Below, one piece after another: positions 7,784-15,824 of a stretch of DNA of 64,000 nucleotides. The translations under genes were made by a program, and so were the position numbers. The stretch's first letter is position 1. Each line of letters opens with the position of its first letter. The notes beneath the pieces were generated by a model. It had not been told where the DNA came from. It ran no database searches and saw only the letters and a list, made by a program, of their open reading frames with translations. Source of the stretch: Megamonas sp. UBA1796 (GTDB lineage Bacteria > Bacillota > Negativicutes > Selenomonadales > Selenomonadaceae); assembly GCA_002319795.1 (NCBI GenBank), contig DCFU01000031.1, positions 222,700-286,699 of the forward strand, given 5' to 3'.

Positions 7784-8821
7784 TTAGGGAACCTTTTGTA
7801 TCATGCTGCGGCAAATATGCTGCAGATTGCTAGCGCCTGCCTTGCGCATAGCTTCGCTAAGCTCAAACTGCCATTGGTCAAAAAGGATTTTAACTCCGTT
7901 TGCGCCGGCGCCAATAACGCCCAGTATTACAGGACGGCCAATCAGTACAGCGTCTGCTCCCAGTGCCAGCATTTTAAAAACATCTTCGCCAGTTCGTATG
8001 CCACCATCGACCAGAATTGTAATACGGCCTTTTACAACGCGGGCAATTTCAGGCAATACATCTGCGGTTCCGGGCATGTTATCTAATATGCGTCCGCCAT
8101 GATTGCTGACGACAATAGCTGCAGCACCAGCATGTATGCAAGCGCTGGCCTCCTGGACCGTCGTAACCCCCTTGACTATAAACGGCAAGGGAACAGAGAA
8201 AGCTATTTTTCTCAAACTATCGGGAGATTTCTGTTCTATATTCAGCCCGTTCTTTTTCATTAACTTCAGCCTGGCGGAATCCACATCTACGCCAAAGGCC
8301 GGTTCGCCTATCCGCTTTGTTAAATGCCCTCGTTCGATGATGCTTTCATCCGGGCGCGGTTTTATGATGGATATTACCCGTCCGGGAAATAGATTAGCAT
8401 ATTTCATGCCAATGGCGAAGCTGTAAGATTGCGGTCCATCACCAATCATGGCAAGTACACCGGCTTGCTCAATGCCGCTTATTAACGAATGGATGTAGCT
8501 GTCTTCGAGATTTTCGGGTGTATCGTTTTTGAGCATGGCATTGACCGCAATAGAACCGATGGGAGCTGTTATAATCGGCATGGAAAGTTTTTGACCGAAT
8601 AATTTTAGACGGGTGTCGCAGGAAAGTGGCTGGTCAGCAGTATTTTCTATGATATGGTATTCCTGTAATGCTGCCCAGTTACGATAAAAAGTGTTGCCTG
8701 TATCAACGCCGCCAAATCCGGGTATTTCGCCTGCACAGATTATACCATTGCATACAGAGCATATACGGCATTTATTATTCATTTTTTTTTGGGCCAAAGC
8801 ATACAATTCAGCCTGATTCAT
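7784..8821 (-). CDS. FMN-dependent alpha-hydroxyacid oxidizing protein
   Basis: The 345-residue TIM-barrel protein belongs to the FMN hydroxyacid oxidase/lactate oxidase family. The FMN- and substrate-site residues are present: PIITAPIGS near the N-terminus, PFIVKGV with the barrel lysine, the catalytic pair in SNHGGR, and DGGIRTGEDVFKMLALGADAVLIGRP. The N-terminal 35 residues carry a cysteine cluster (C-R-I-C-S-V-C-N and a further C five residues later), typical of anaerobe members. The substrate is unknown; its place as last gene of the 4-hydroxybutyrate operon suggests a hydroxyacid or a related flavin reaction. Start is placed at ATG 8821, which follows agggag; a longer frame upstream lacks a ribosome site and overlaps the preceding gene. 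Confidence 0.82.
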   Translation of the reverse strand: MNQAELYALAQKKMNNKCRICSVCNGIICAGEIPGFGGVDTGNTFYRNWAALQEYHIIENTADQPLSCDTRLKLFGQKLSMPIITAPIGSIAVNAMLKNDTPENLEDSYIHSLISGIEQAGVLAMIGDGPQSYSFAIGMKYANLFPGRVISIIKPRPDESIIERGHLTKRIGEPAFGVDVDSARLKLMKKNGLNIEQKSPDSLRKIAFSVPLPFIVKGVTTVQEASACIHAGAAAIVVSNHGGRILDNMPGTADVLPEIARVVKGRITILVDGGIRTGEDVFKMLALGADAVLIGRPVILGVIGAGANGVKILFDQWQFELSEAMRKAGASNLQHICRSMIQKVP

Positions 8822-8841
8822 ACTCTCATACTCCCTATAAT

Positions 8842-9456
8842 TCAAGAACCAAAGTTGCGATATCCACGCAGTCTTTGTGTAAGAATATACACATCCTCGC
8901 ATACACGGGACAGTAAAAAATCACGGTTTTTATCGTTGCAGGGAAGATTATCAGGTTCATCGCCATGCAAATTGTTATGGCATATGCTGTTCAAATCGGT
9001 AAATACCATGTTGAGGCCATTTTTGTTCAAGGAGCTCTTGCTGACCAGCTGATTAAAGCATTTTCGGTCAGATTCGTTGTATTTGTATATATCGCACCAC
9101 AAGGAAAGCAAACCTTGCTCATTTAATCCTGTTTTTTGGAAAATTAGTGTTTTTTGTGGTGACAGCATCAATAAAATACAAGACAGATAAAATTTTACTA
9201 CTGGTGGAATATTGTGTTTGACTTTTGCAAAGTAGCGGCGATGAGACCAATAACTGCTAAATACCAAATCATTTCGTTCTAAAAGTTCCTTGATTCCATC
9301 ATTAGCAGATACAGCACTGATCATAAAGAAGCGTTTCATTGCTTCATTGGTAGCTTGGTTTTTTGCTTTTACCATACACTTTTTGACGAAAAATTCGCAT
9401 ATTTCTGTAGTGTTTCTGTTTGTAAGCTTTCTGAGTATATCACCGTAGTACTGCAT
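8842..9456 (-). CDS. Uncharacterised protein in the 4-hydroxybutyrate operon
   Basis: I do not recognise this 204-residue protein. It has a clear ribosome site (ggaggg, 7 bp before ATG) and lies between two genes of the operon with short gaps (24 and 20 bp), so it is very likely expressed. It is basic, mostly helical by composition, without a signal peptide, cofactor motif or long membrane span; one moderately hydrophobic stretch (VVKFYLSCILLML) is near the middle. Six cysteines are scattered. It could be a small regulatory or assembly factor for the pathway, but nothing in the sequence proves it. Confidence 0.65.
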   Translation of the reverse strand: MQYYGDILRKLTNRNTTEICEFFVKKCMVKAKNQATNEAMKRFFMISAVSANDGIKELLERNDLVFSSYWSHRRYFAKVKHNIPPVVKFYLSCILLMLSPQKTLIFQKTGLNEQGLLSLWCDIYKYNESDRKCFNQLVSKSSLNKNGLNMVFTDLNSICHNNLHGDEPDNLPCNDKNRDFLLSRVCEDVYILTQRLRGYRNFGS

Positions 9457-9480
9457 AGTATGTCCCTCCGAAAAACAGTT

Positions 9481-10935
9481 TTATTTTGTCTGTTGGCCTG
9501 CTTCGTTTTGTTGCACCAGCTCCTGCGCAGCTGCAAGGTTGAAGATGGGGTCTGCTTTTGTGTTATACAGACTTATATTGCGTTTGAAGAAATTGCGTCC
9601 GTAAATGAGCAGACACAGGATAATGCCTACGCCCAATGCATAACCGGCGCCGCGGGATACAAGGACACCAGCAATAACACCGGCAACGCCTAGGTCATTG
9701 AATGTCTTGGCGCGAAGGACACCAACACGGACAGCAACATAACCTTGAACCAGCATGGTCAGTGCCAGAGCAATCGGCAGTACTGGTTTTACAAAGCTTA
9801 CGATAGGGGCAAGCCAATAGCCGGTAAAGGTACCGAGCCGGAAAGATGCAACTCCGCCAATAAGACTGTCCATGGCATTACGGCCGTGCTTATAACGTTC
9901 ACAGATAACAACCTGCATAGCCGCCCACAGCGGACCACACATGGAAACATCTGGTCCTATTAAGGACATAATGATATTTCTGATGCCGACGATACTGTTG
10001 TTCCGGTTAGCATCGAAATGGACATTTTCATCCCCATGGCGGAATTCACGGGCTTCATCAATCAAGGCATCTGCCTGGATAAGCTCGCCAAATAATACGA
10101 CATATACAGCCAGAACCAATGGAATTGCCTGAATGTAATAAGTGGCAGCGGGAAAACCAATCCGGTCAGCAAAAGGGCTCCATTCCGTAACCAGCGTATA
10201 AAACTGTGGATGTGTAAAGCCCCATTCAATTGTTGGCCAGGGCAGTTCACCGACTAGAGGAGCAACAATAACTGCGAGAATCATAGCTGGCAGCAGGCCT
10301 AAATCAGAGATAACCTGCAAGAATTTTGACTGGTTTATAACACTCTTAAAATGATTGCTGAATAGGAGATAGAAAGCAAAACCTATAGCAATCGCAATTG
10401 TCCAGGGGTATTTGTCGAAGCTTCCGCCGGGATTGAATACTAGGCGAACAGCAGCGATGCCTGCTCCAATCAGGATACCTGCCTTTAAAGCATCCGGAAC
10501 CAGTTCGATAACGCGTTTCGCTAGCCCTGTGGCACCTAGGAACAGCGTCAGACATCCAAGCTCGAATTCGAACGCAATTAGAGCTTGCATTCGAGTGACT
10601 GTATCCATGGGGAAGGTTTGCAGCCATAGCAGCAACAATGGGATAGCCGGTGTAATCCATCCCGGTACGACCGGATCACCCAAATGCGCATGCCAGGTGT
10701 ACAAAAAACCGTTTAAAATAACAATCGTAATGGCAATTTCAAACGGCATGTTGAGGTATTCCATTAAAACCGGTATAATTCCCAAGCAGACAGCACAAAG
10801 CAAAAGCCCCTGCACATAATCAGGCCATTCAAAGCGATAGTGAACAAATGGCAGCCGAAGTACAAAATGAAATATATGAAGATGAATCCCGGGTTGCATT
10901 TCTCCTTCGTTCCTTTTATAAACAGGACCAAACAT
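9481..10935 (-). CDS. Membrane permease of the NCS2/SulP-like fold
   Basis: The 484-residue protein has about 12 hydrophobic segments, among them LLLCAVCLGIIPVLMEYL, ITPAIPLLLLWL, AGILIGAGIAAVRLVF, AMILAVIVAPLV and VLAVYVVLFGELI. The overall plan and the conserved proline/glycine-rich GDPVVPGWITPAIPLLL resemble the xanthine-uracil/SulP transporter superfamily. In Clostridioides difficile a putative membrane transporter accompanies the succinate/4-hydroxybutyrate genes, so import of 4-hydroxybutyrate, succinate or another carboxylate is a reasonable inference, not a proven one. The start follows ggaggtg. It is third in the minus-strand sigma-54 operon, separated from the CoA-transferase gene by 160 bp. 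Confidence 0.75.
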   Translation of the reverse strand: MFGPVYKRNEGEMQPGIHLHIFHFVLRLPFVHYRFEWPDYVQGLLLCAVCLGIIPVLMEYLNMPFEIAITIVILNGFLYTWHAHLGDPVVPGWITPAIPLLLLWLQTFPMDTVTRMQALIAFEFELGCLTLFLGATGLAKRVIELVPDALKAGILIGAGIAAVRLVFNPGGSFDKYPWTIAIAIGFAFYLLFSNHFKSVINQSKFLQVISDLGLLPAMILAVIVAPLVGELPWPTIEWGFTHPQFYTLVTEWSPFADRIGFPAATYYIQAIPLVLAVYVVLFGELIQADALIDEAREFRHGDENVHFDANRNNSIVGIRNIIMSLIGPDVSMCGPLWAAMQVVICERYKHGRNAMDSLIGGVASFRLGTFTGYWLAPIVSFVKPVLPIALALTMLVQGYVAVRVGVLRAKTFNDLGVAGVIAGVLVSRGAGYALGVGIILCLLIYGRNFFKRNISLYNTKADPIFNLAAAQELVQQNEAGQQTK

Positions 10936-11097
10936 AAAAATTGCACCTCCATTAATGATTGGATTTTTATCGACGCATATTTAGGTATAAGAAAAAATAA
11001 GCCATAGCAGTTATCAGCAATTTCTAGATGTAATAACTTGAGGATAATTGCTATGACATATACAAAGGGCTAACCAGCATTTTTATAAAGCTGCAGA

Positions 11098-12405
11098 TTA
11101 TTCTTTGAACCGGCAGAGAAAGCGTTTTTCAAATTCTTGCATAAGCCCGATCTGGAAATCAGGATGAGCAATTTTAATCAGGGCCGCAGCGCGCTGCCTT
11201 AAAGACTTCCCTTTTAAAGCTGCAATGCCATACTCTGTGACAATATAATCAACATCATTACGAGAAGTCGTTACGGCGGCACCAGGGTCAAGATTCGCAC
11301 AAATTTTAGAAATCTTGCCATGTGATGTAGTTGATGGCATTGCGATAATCGCTTTGCCACCCTTGGAACGGGCTGCGCCACGCACAAAATCAACCTGACC
11401 GCCTACGCCGCTGAATTGACGGGGACCAATCATTTCAGCATTTACCTGGCCCATGAGGTCAACCTGCATAGCGGAATTGATACAAACAATATGATCGATT
11501 TGGGCAACGACAAATGGGTCGTTCGTATAGTCGACAGGTTTCATCAAAACATCTGGATTGTGGTCTACGAAATCATATAGCTTTCGTGTGCCCATAAGGA
11601 AGTTGGCTACAAATTTGCCATTATCAATATTTTTTTTGACATTTGTAATAACCCCTTTGTTTGCGAGATCGACTACACCATCTGAAAACATCTCAGAATG
11701 TATGCCCAAATCCTTTTTATCGCCGAGAAAAGATAATACGGCATCTGGAATAGCTCCTATGCCAAGCTGCAAGGTATAACCGTCCTCAATCAAGGAGGCG
11801 ACATATTCACCGATTTTCCTTTCTGTTTCGCCGATTTTTGGTGGCTGCAGCTCGATAAGAGGCTCGTCCTTGCAGACAATATAGTCGAGATCCTTGATGT
11901 TTATGCTGTTTCCATACGTATACGGCATATTTTTGTTGATTTGAGCAATTTTCAATTTAGCGGTTTCAGCGGCTGATTGTGTATAGTCTACTGATATGCC
12001 AAAGCTGCAGTTTCCATTTTCATCGGGTACAGATAACTGTAGTAAGGCAACGTCTATGGGAATCAGGCCTGTGCGAAAATAATTTGGCAGCTCACTAAAG
12101 AATACAGGCGTAAAATCAGCCCGCCCTTCTTCTACGGCTTTGCGGGTTGACCCTCCTACAAAGACTGCGTTGTGACGGAAATGTTTGGACATGTCAGGTT
12201 GGCAGTATGGAGCAGTTCCCATGGCCACCATATGAATGATTTCAACATTTTCCAGGCGATCAGCCTGTTCTACCAAAGCGTTTGTCAGGCACTGCGATTC
12301 GCCGCAGGCATGTGTAAAAACAACTTTATCGTTGGAGTGTATATGACCTACAGCCTCAGCTGCAGTTACAAATTTTGTTGGGTATATATTTTTCCAGTCT
12401 TTCAC
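11098..12405 (-). CDS. abfT: 4-hydroxybutyrate CoA-transferase
   Basis: The 435-residue protein belongs to the acetyl-CoA hydrolase/transferase family and matches AbfT/Cat2, which moves CoA from acetyl-CoA or butyryl-CoA to 4-hydroxybutyrate. Visible: FTHACGESQCL, the GIGAIPDAVLSFL loop, the catalytic glutamate in HSEMFSDG, and GVGGQVDFVRGA with IVTEYGIAALKGKSLRQRA near the C-terminus. GTG at 12405 is chosen: it lies 7 bp after aaggaagg, gives the usual N-terminus (MKDWKNIYPTK), and an upstream in-frame GTG would overlap the ribosome site. The dehydratase gene lies just upstream in the same operon, with a long hairpin between them. Confidence 0.92.
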   Translation of the reverse strand: MKDWKNIYPTKFVTAAEAVGHIHSNDKVVFTHACGESQCLTNALVEQADRLENVEIIHMVAMGTAPYCQPDMSKHFRHNAVFVGGSTRKAVEEGRADFTPVFFSELPNYFRTGLIPIDVALLQLSVPDENGNCSFGISVDYTQSAAETAKLKIAQINKNMPYTYGNSINIKDLDYIVCKDEPLIELQPPKIGETERKIGEYVASLIEDGYTLQLGIGAIPDAVLSFLGDKKDLGIHSEMFSDGVVDLANKGVITNVKKNIDNGKFVANFLMGTRKLYDFVDHNPDVLMKPVDYTNDPFVVAQIDHIVCINSAMQVDLMGQVNAEMIGPRQFSGVGGQVDFVRGAARSKGGKAIIAMPSTTSHGKISKICANLDPGAAVTTSRNDVDYIVTEYGIAALKGKSLRQRAAALIKIAHPDFQIGLMQEFEKRFLCRFKE

Positions 12406-12432
12406 TGCATGCACCTTCCTTTACTACATATT

Positions 12433-12498
12433 GCGTGCTGCATGGCAGCCTTAGGTAGTAAATACTTCCAATCTGCATATGGTTGCCATGCAGCACGC
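12433..12498. repeat. Intercistronic inverted repeat between abfD and abfT
   Basis: GCGTGCTGCATGGCAGCC (12433-12450) pairs with GGTTGCCATGCAGCACGC (12481-12498): 17 of 18 bases match, with a 30-nt loop. There is no T-run on either side, so it is more likely an RNA-processing, stability or partial-attenuation element within the operon than a full terminator. Confidence 0.65.
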
Positions 12499-12531
12499 TG
12501 ATATTATAGACATTGATATTCTACATAAAGA

Positions 12532-13983
12532 TTACTCTTCAATTTTAGCAATTGCCTTAGCAAGTTCTTTTTTCATACGAATGTTCCCCTGACGCGAAAT
12601 CATGATGCGCTGTGCTTGTGGTGAACCAGCGCCATGCATGGACTCAGTGCGATAACCGACTGCAGCTGTGCCGAGGCAGAGATTTTCAATCAGGCGCAGG
12701 ATTTTTAAGCGATTTTCTGTGGTTACTGTATTTACACCGCGGAGATATTTGTCAACATAGGGTCCGAGCTTAGGATCCTTTAAATCTTTTTCCGAAGGAG
12801 CAGTTACCATCAAGCCGCCGGCAATATCCTCGGCCAGACGAACGATTTCATATGGAAAACGGGTGACATTCTGTTTGCAGACATTGGCCAGCAGCAGATC
12901 AATAAGATAGTTGCCAGCCTCGGTTTTTGTGCCCAGTGCTGAGCAGGCAATACCGCAGGCAAATAAGGTTTCATTCAGATGCTGCATTTCGATGAGCTTA
13001 TCCTTGATATGGGAAGCCTTCGGACAGCCATTGTAATCTGCTGCTAATGCAGCTGCACCAATCAATACATCGCCCACACCGACTTTGCAGCCACCGTAGG
13101 ACTGGCGATGATAACCGGCAAAGCGTTCCACTAATACACCGGCAAATTCGTATTCACCGTTGAGGAAGATACGATCATTTGGAATGAAAACATCATCAAA
13201 AATTACTAAGGCTTCCGTGCCACCGAATTCAGGATTTCCGGTATCCATTGAAGCCCCTTCAAGTTTTCTGGTATCGCAGGACTGACGTCCGACAATCATG
13301 AAAATTCCCTTCGCATCTGTCGAGCAGGCGAAAGATACAGCATAGTCCTTGTCATCTTCGCCCATGGAAATGGTCGGCATGACGATGACTTCATGGGAAT
13401 TGATGAAGCCTGTTTGATGGGCCTTGGCACCACGAACGACAATGCCGTCTGGACGGCGCTCTACAATGCGGAGAAATAAATCCGGATCAGCCTGTGCATG
13501 CGGAGCAAGCCCCCGGTCGCCTTTCGGATCGGTCATAGCACCATCTATGGTCAGGTCATTTTCCTGGACATAGGTGAGGAATTTAAGGAAATTTTCATGA
13601 TAGTGCGTGCCGTATTTTTTATCGGTATCATATGTAACAGAAAATTCGGCGTTAAACGCATCCATGCCTACGCAGCGCTGGAAGCAGGCAGCTGTCTTAT
13701 CACCGCAAAGACGCTGCATCTTAACCTTATTCATGAGATCTTGCGTGCTTTGGTGGATATGTGTGAAGCGATTTACGCGCTGACCGGTATATGGAGAAAT
13801 AGCAGTCATTAAATCCTCATATTCCGGCATTTGAGCCAAATCGTAGGTCATTTTTACAGAATTCAAAGATGGACGGAGAATTGGGTCATCTATCGGACAT
13901 GTGATTTTCTTGCCGAATAAATAAACCTGCAGATTTTTCTTCCTCATACTTTCCACGTATTGTTCGCCTGTCATCAATGCCAT
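12532..13983 (-). CDS. abfD: 4-hydroxybutyryl-CoA dehydratase / vinylacetyl-CoA isomerase
   Basis: The 483-residue protein is AbfD, the oxygen-sensitive FAD and [4Fe-4S] enzyme that dehydrates 4-hydroxybutyryl-CoA to crotonyl-CoA by a ketyl-radical mechanism. All four cluster ligands can be placed: Cys100 and Cys104 in AACFQRC and a histidine and cysteine seven residues apart in YHRQSYGGC; the known enzyme uses Cys99, Cys103, His292 and Cys299. Other family stretches are GDRGLAPHAQADPDLFLRIV, VVRGAKAHQTG and the C-terminal TESMHGAGSPQAQRIMI. It is the first gene of the minus-strand operon, about 70 bp downstream of a near-perfect sigma-54 promoter, with aaaggatg before the ATG. The product is expected to be active. 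Confidence 0.96.
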   Translation of the reverse strand: MALMTGEQYVESMRKKNLQVYLFGKKITCPIDDPILRPSLNSVKMTYDLAQMPEYEDLMTAISPYTGQRVNRFTHIHQSTQDLMNKVKMQRLCGDKTAACFQRCVGMDAFNAEFSVTYDTDKKYGTHYHENFLKFLTYVQENDLTIDGAMTDPKGDRGLAPHAQADPDLFLRIVERRPDGIVVRGAKAHQTGFINSHEVIVMPTISMGEDDKDYAVSFACSTDAKGIFMIVGRQSCDTRKLEGASMDTGNPEFGGTEALVIFDDVFIPNDRIFLNGEYEFAGVLVERFAGYHRQSYGGCKVGVGDVLIGAAALAADYNGCPKASHIKDKLIEMQHLNETLFACGIACSALGTKTEAGNYLIDLLLANVCKQNVTRFPYEIVRLAEDIAGGLMVTAPSEKDLKDPKLGPYVDKYLRGVNTVTTENRLKILRLIENLCLGTAAVGYRTESMHGAGSPQAQRIMISRQGNIRMKKELAKAIAKIEE

Positions 13984-14055
13984 AAATAATCATCCTTTCG
14001 CTTGTTAAGAAATTTTCACACTTCACACGATATAGTGTGGCTATTCTTTATATAA

Positions 14056-14072
14056 AGCAAAAAGTGTGCCAA
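14056..14072 (-). promoter_or_regulatory. Sigma-54 promoter of the abfD operon
   Basis: On the minus strand the sequence reads TTGGCACACTTTTTGCT. It matches the -24/-12 consensus TGGCAC-N5-TTGC(A/T) completely, with GG and GC separated by exactly 10 bp. The predicted start of transcription is near 14045, giving a 60-nt leader for abfD. Confidence 0.9.
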
Positions 14073-14227
14073 GTTTTCATAAAATATTTTGTTTGCAGGT
14101 ATTGAGAATTGAAATCTTTATTGATAAAATGGTCCAGGCCTTATTTTATCAGCATTTAAAAAATTTAGATTATCTACTGAAAGATCTGTAATAATGAATA
14201 GAAAGGGATATTTCAAAGAGGAACAGA

Positions 14228-14293
14228 GTTGCAATACATGCTTTTTGGTGCATTTTTGCAACAAATTTTTGACTCTTTGTACGCATTTTTGCA
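14228..14293. promoter_or_regulatory. Enhancer-like repeats between two divergent sigma-54 promoters
   Basis: GTTGCAA (14228-14234) and TTGCAAC (14256-14262) form an inverted repeat. Within and beside it are three related 11-mers: GCAATACATGC (14231-14241), GCATTTTTGCA (14250-14260) and GCATTTTTGCA (14283-14293). They lie roughly 160-240 bp upstream of both sigma-54 promoters, the usual distance for activator binding. The likely ligand is the activator encoded at 20304, an inference. The rest of 13984-14523 shows no gene. Confidence 0.6.
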
Positions 14294-14467
14294 TCGGAAG
14301 AATCTTAGGGTGATTGCGTTATATCGAAAGCCACTGGATGATGAAGCACCGGGGGCAGTGTGCTTTTCTGGATGAAGGTATGTTTTTTCTGGCTTGGACA
14401 GTGTTTATATTCGTTGAATTATAACGATGGGAATACGGCGGGATCACTGGCAGAAAACATGTGAAAG

Positions 14468-14484
14468 TTGGCATGGTTTTTGCT
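14468..14484 (+). promoter_or_regulatory. Sigma-54 promoter of the acyl-reductase cluster
   Basis: TTGGCATGGTTTTTGCT fits the -24/-12 consensus with one change (TGGCAT for TGGCAC) and the exact 10-bp GG-GC spacing. The expected transcript starts near 14496, shortly before the ribosome site (aaaggga) and ATG of the NifU-like gene. Confidence 0.85.
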
Positions 14485-14523
14485 ATTTTATAATGTAAGT
14501 AACTATAGAAAGGGAGTAAAAAT

Positions 14524-14820
14524 ATGAAAGTATCTATACAGGATGAAGTGGAAGCTATATTTAATGAGGAGATTCGTCCGGTTTTAGCCAGTCATGCGGG
14601 GAATATAATGGTTGTGGATTATTCCGATGGGGTATTGCTTGTACGGCTTACAGGTCAATGCAGCGGCTGTCCGTCTGCCTTGCTTGAAACGGAAGATTTT
14701 ATAAATTCCAAAATCAAGGCCGGCATTCCACAAATCAGGGATGTCGTTCTCATGGCAGGTGTGAGTGATGAGCTTATGAATCAGGCTAAAGCTATGCTGC
14801 ATCACGAATTTCCTGCATAA
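14524..14820 (+). CDS. NifU C-terminal-domain (Nfu-type) iron-sulfur carrier protein
   Basis: The 98-residue protein is a stand-alone Nfu domain: the family pattern is seen in EIRPVLASHAGNIMVVDY, the C-x2-C pair in GQCSGCPSA that holds a labile iron-sulfur cluster between two subunits, and TEDFINSKIKAGIPQIRDV. Such proteins store or deliver [4Fe-4S] clusters. As first gene of the sigma-54 cluster it may supply clusters to a protein of this regulon, for instance the divergently transcribed dehydratase AbfD or the cysteine-rich protein encoded next; this is inference from position. It ends 15 bp before the next start. Confidence 0.85.
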   Translation: MKVSIQDEVEAIFNEEIRPVLASHAGNIMVVDYSDGVLLVRLTGQCSGCPSALLETEDFINSKIKAGIPQIRDVVLMAGVSDELMNQAKAMLHHEFPA

Positions 14821-14835
14821 TTGAAGGAGGTTTTT

Positions 14836-15561
14836 ATGAAAATAGGTATTAAATATTGTGGGGGCTGTAACAGCCGCTATGACCGTACCAGAGAAGTAAA
14901 AAAGCTTCAAGAGCAGTTTCCCCAGCATACCTTTGTTTATGATACTGCAGACACAAAGTTTTGCGATATATGGGTTGTAGTGTGCGGGTGCATTACGGCT
15001 TGCGCCTCAACGGACAGCCTCGTTGCAGCAAGAAAAATGTTTATAGTGCATTTTCCACGTGACTTTGCGGAGGTCGTTGCATATTTGGAACAAATAGGCC
15101 CAAAAGAGTCTGTAAGAATAAGAGAGAAGCGGATTTTGCGTATAGGAGATAGTGCATCTATGGCAAAAAAATTTTCAGCTGTCGATATTGCGGCTTTTGC
15201 CAGGCTGACCGGAGATTTCGGTAAAATACACATGGATGAGAATTTTGCCGCAGAATATGGCTTTGGCCGCCCGGTTGTACATGGTGTTTTGACAGGCAGT
15301 CTTCTTTCTTCTGTTATGGGTATGCAGCTGCCTGGTGATGGGACTATACTTATGGATGAAAAGATATGTTTCGTAGCGCCTGTCTATGCTGGGGACACAA
15401 TTATGGCTATGGTGACTTTGAAAAACATAAAACAAATGAAGCGTTTCTATATAGCTGCATTTTATGGCTGCTGTAGGAATCAAAACAAAGAAATAGTAGC
15501 AGAAGGAACCTTCCATCAAATGTTGATGATGAATTTGTTTGAAATCAGGACGGATAGATAA
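14836..15561 (+). CDS. Fusion of a cysteine-rich domain with a MaoC-like hydratase domain
   Basis: The 241-residue protein has two parts. Residues 1 to about 95 begin MKIGIKYCGGCNSRYDR and later contain CGCITACAS; this short cysteine-rich domain occurs in anaerobes, function unknown to me, and could bind a metal or act as a thiol. Residues about 105-235 form a MaoC-type hotdog domain with the catalytic motif DFGKIHMDENFAAEYGFGRPVVHG (aspartate and histidine as in (R)-specific enoyl-CoA hydratases) and FVAPVYAGDTI. The likely reaction is reversible hydration of a 2-enoyl thioester, perhaps on the ACP encoded next. The ATG at 14836 is fixed by gaaggagg five bases upstream. The fusion is unusual. 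Confidence 0.78.
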   Translation: MKIGIKYCGGCNSRYDRTREVKKLQEQFPQHTFVYDTADTKFCDIWVVVCGCITACASTDSLVAARKMFIVHFPRDFAEVVAYLEQIGPKESVRIREKRILRIGDSASMAKKFSAVDIAAFARLTGDFGKIHMDENFAAEYGFGRPVVHGVLTGSLLSSVMGMQLPGDGTILMDEKICFVAPVYAGDTIMAMVTLKNIKQMKRFYIAAFYGCCRNQNKEIVAEGTFHQMLMMNLFEIRTDR

Positions 15562-15585
15562 AATAAAATGAGACCAGGTGATAGT

Positions 15586-15822
15586 ATGACAAACCGTGAA
15601 CAATATGATAAGGCATTCATGGATAATTTTAAGTTAGCAAGGGAGCAGCTGGCTGGATTAAAATATCGCAGTATCAGATTATGGGATTCGATGGGACACA
15701 TGACTTTAATGGAGGAAATGGAAGATAAATTTGACATCACAATGAGTACACCGGATATATTGGAGTTCAATTCTTATGAAAAAGGCTTTGCTATTCTTCG
15801 AAAATATGGTGTGGATATTTAA
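15586..15822 (+). CDS. Acyl carrier protein
   Basis: The 78-residue protein is short and has the carrier-protein signature WDSMGHMTLMEEMEDKFDI: the serine in DSMGH is the expected 4'-phosphopantetheine site, followed by the recognition helix. It is not the housekeeping ACP (no fatty acid synthase genes nearby), but a dedicated carrier for this cluster. ATG at 15586 follows ccaggtg; an upstream ATG at 15568 lacks a good ribosome site. It sits between the MaoC fusion and a metallo-hydrolase, 2 bp before the next gene, so translation is probably coupled. Confidence 0.8.
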   Translation: MTNREQYDKAFMDNFKLAREQLAGLKYRSIRLWDSMGHMTLMEEMEDKFDITMSTPDILEFNSYEKGFAILRKYGVDI

Positions 15823-15824
15823 AA

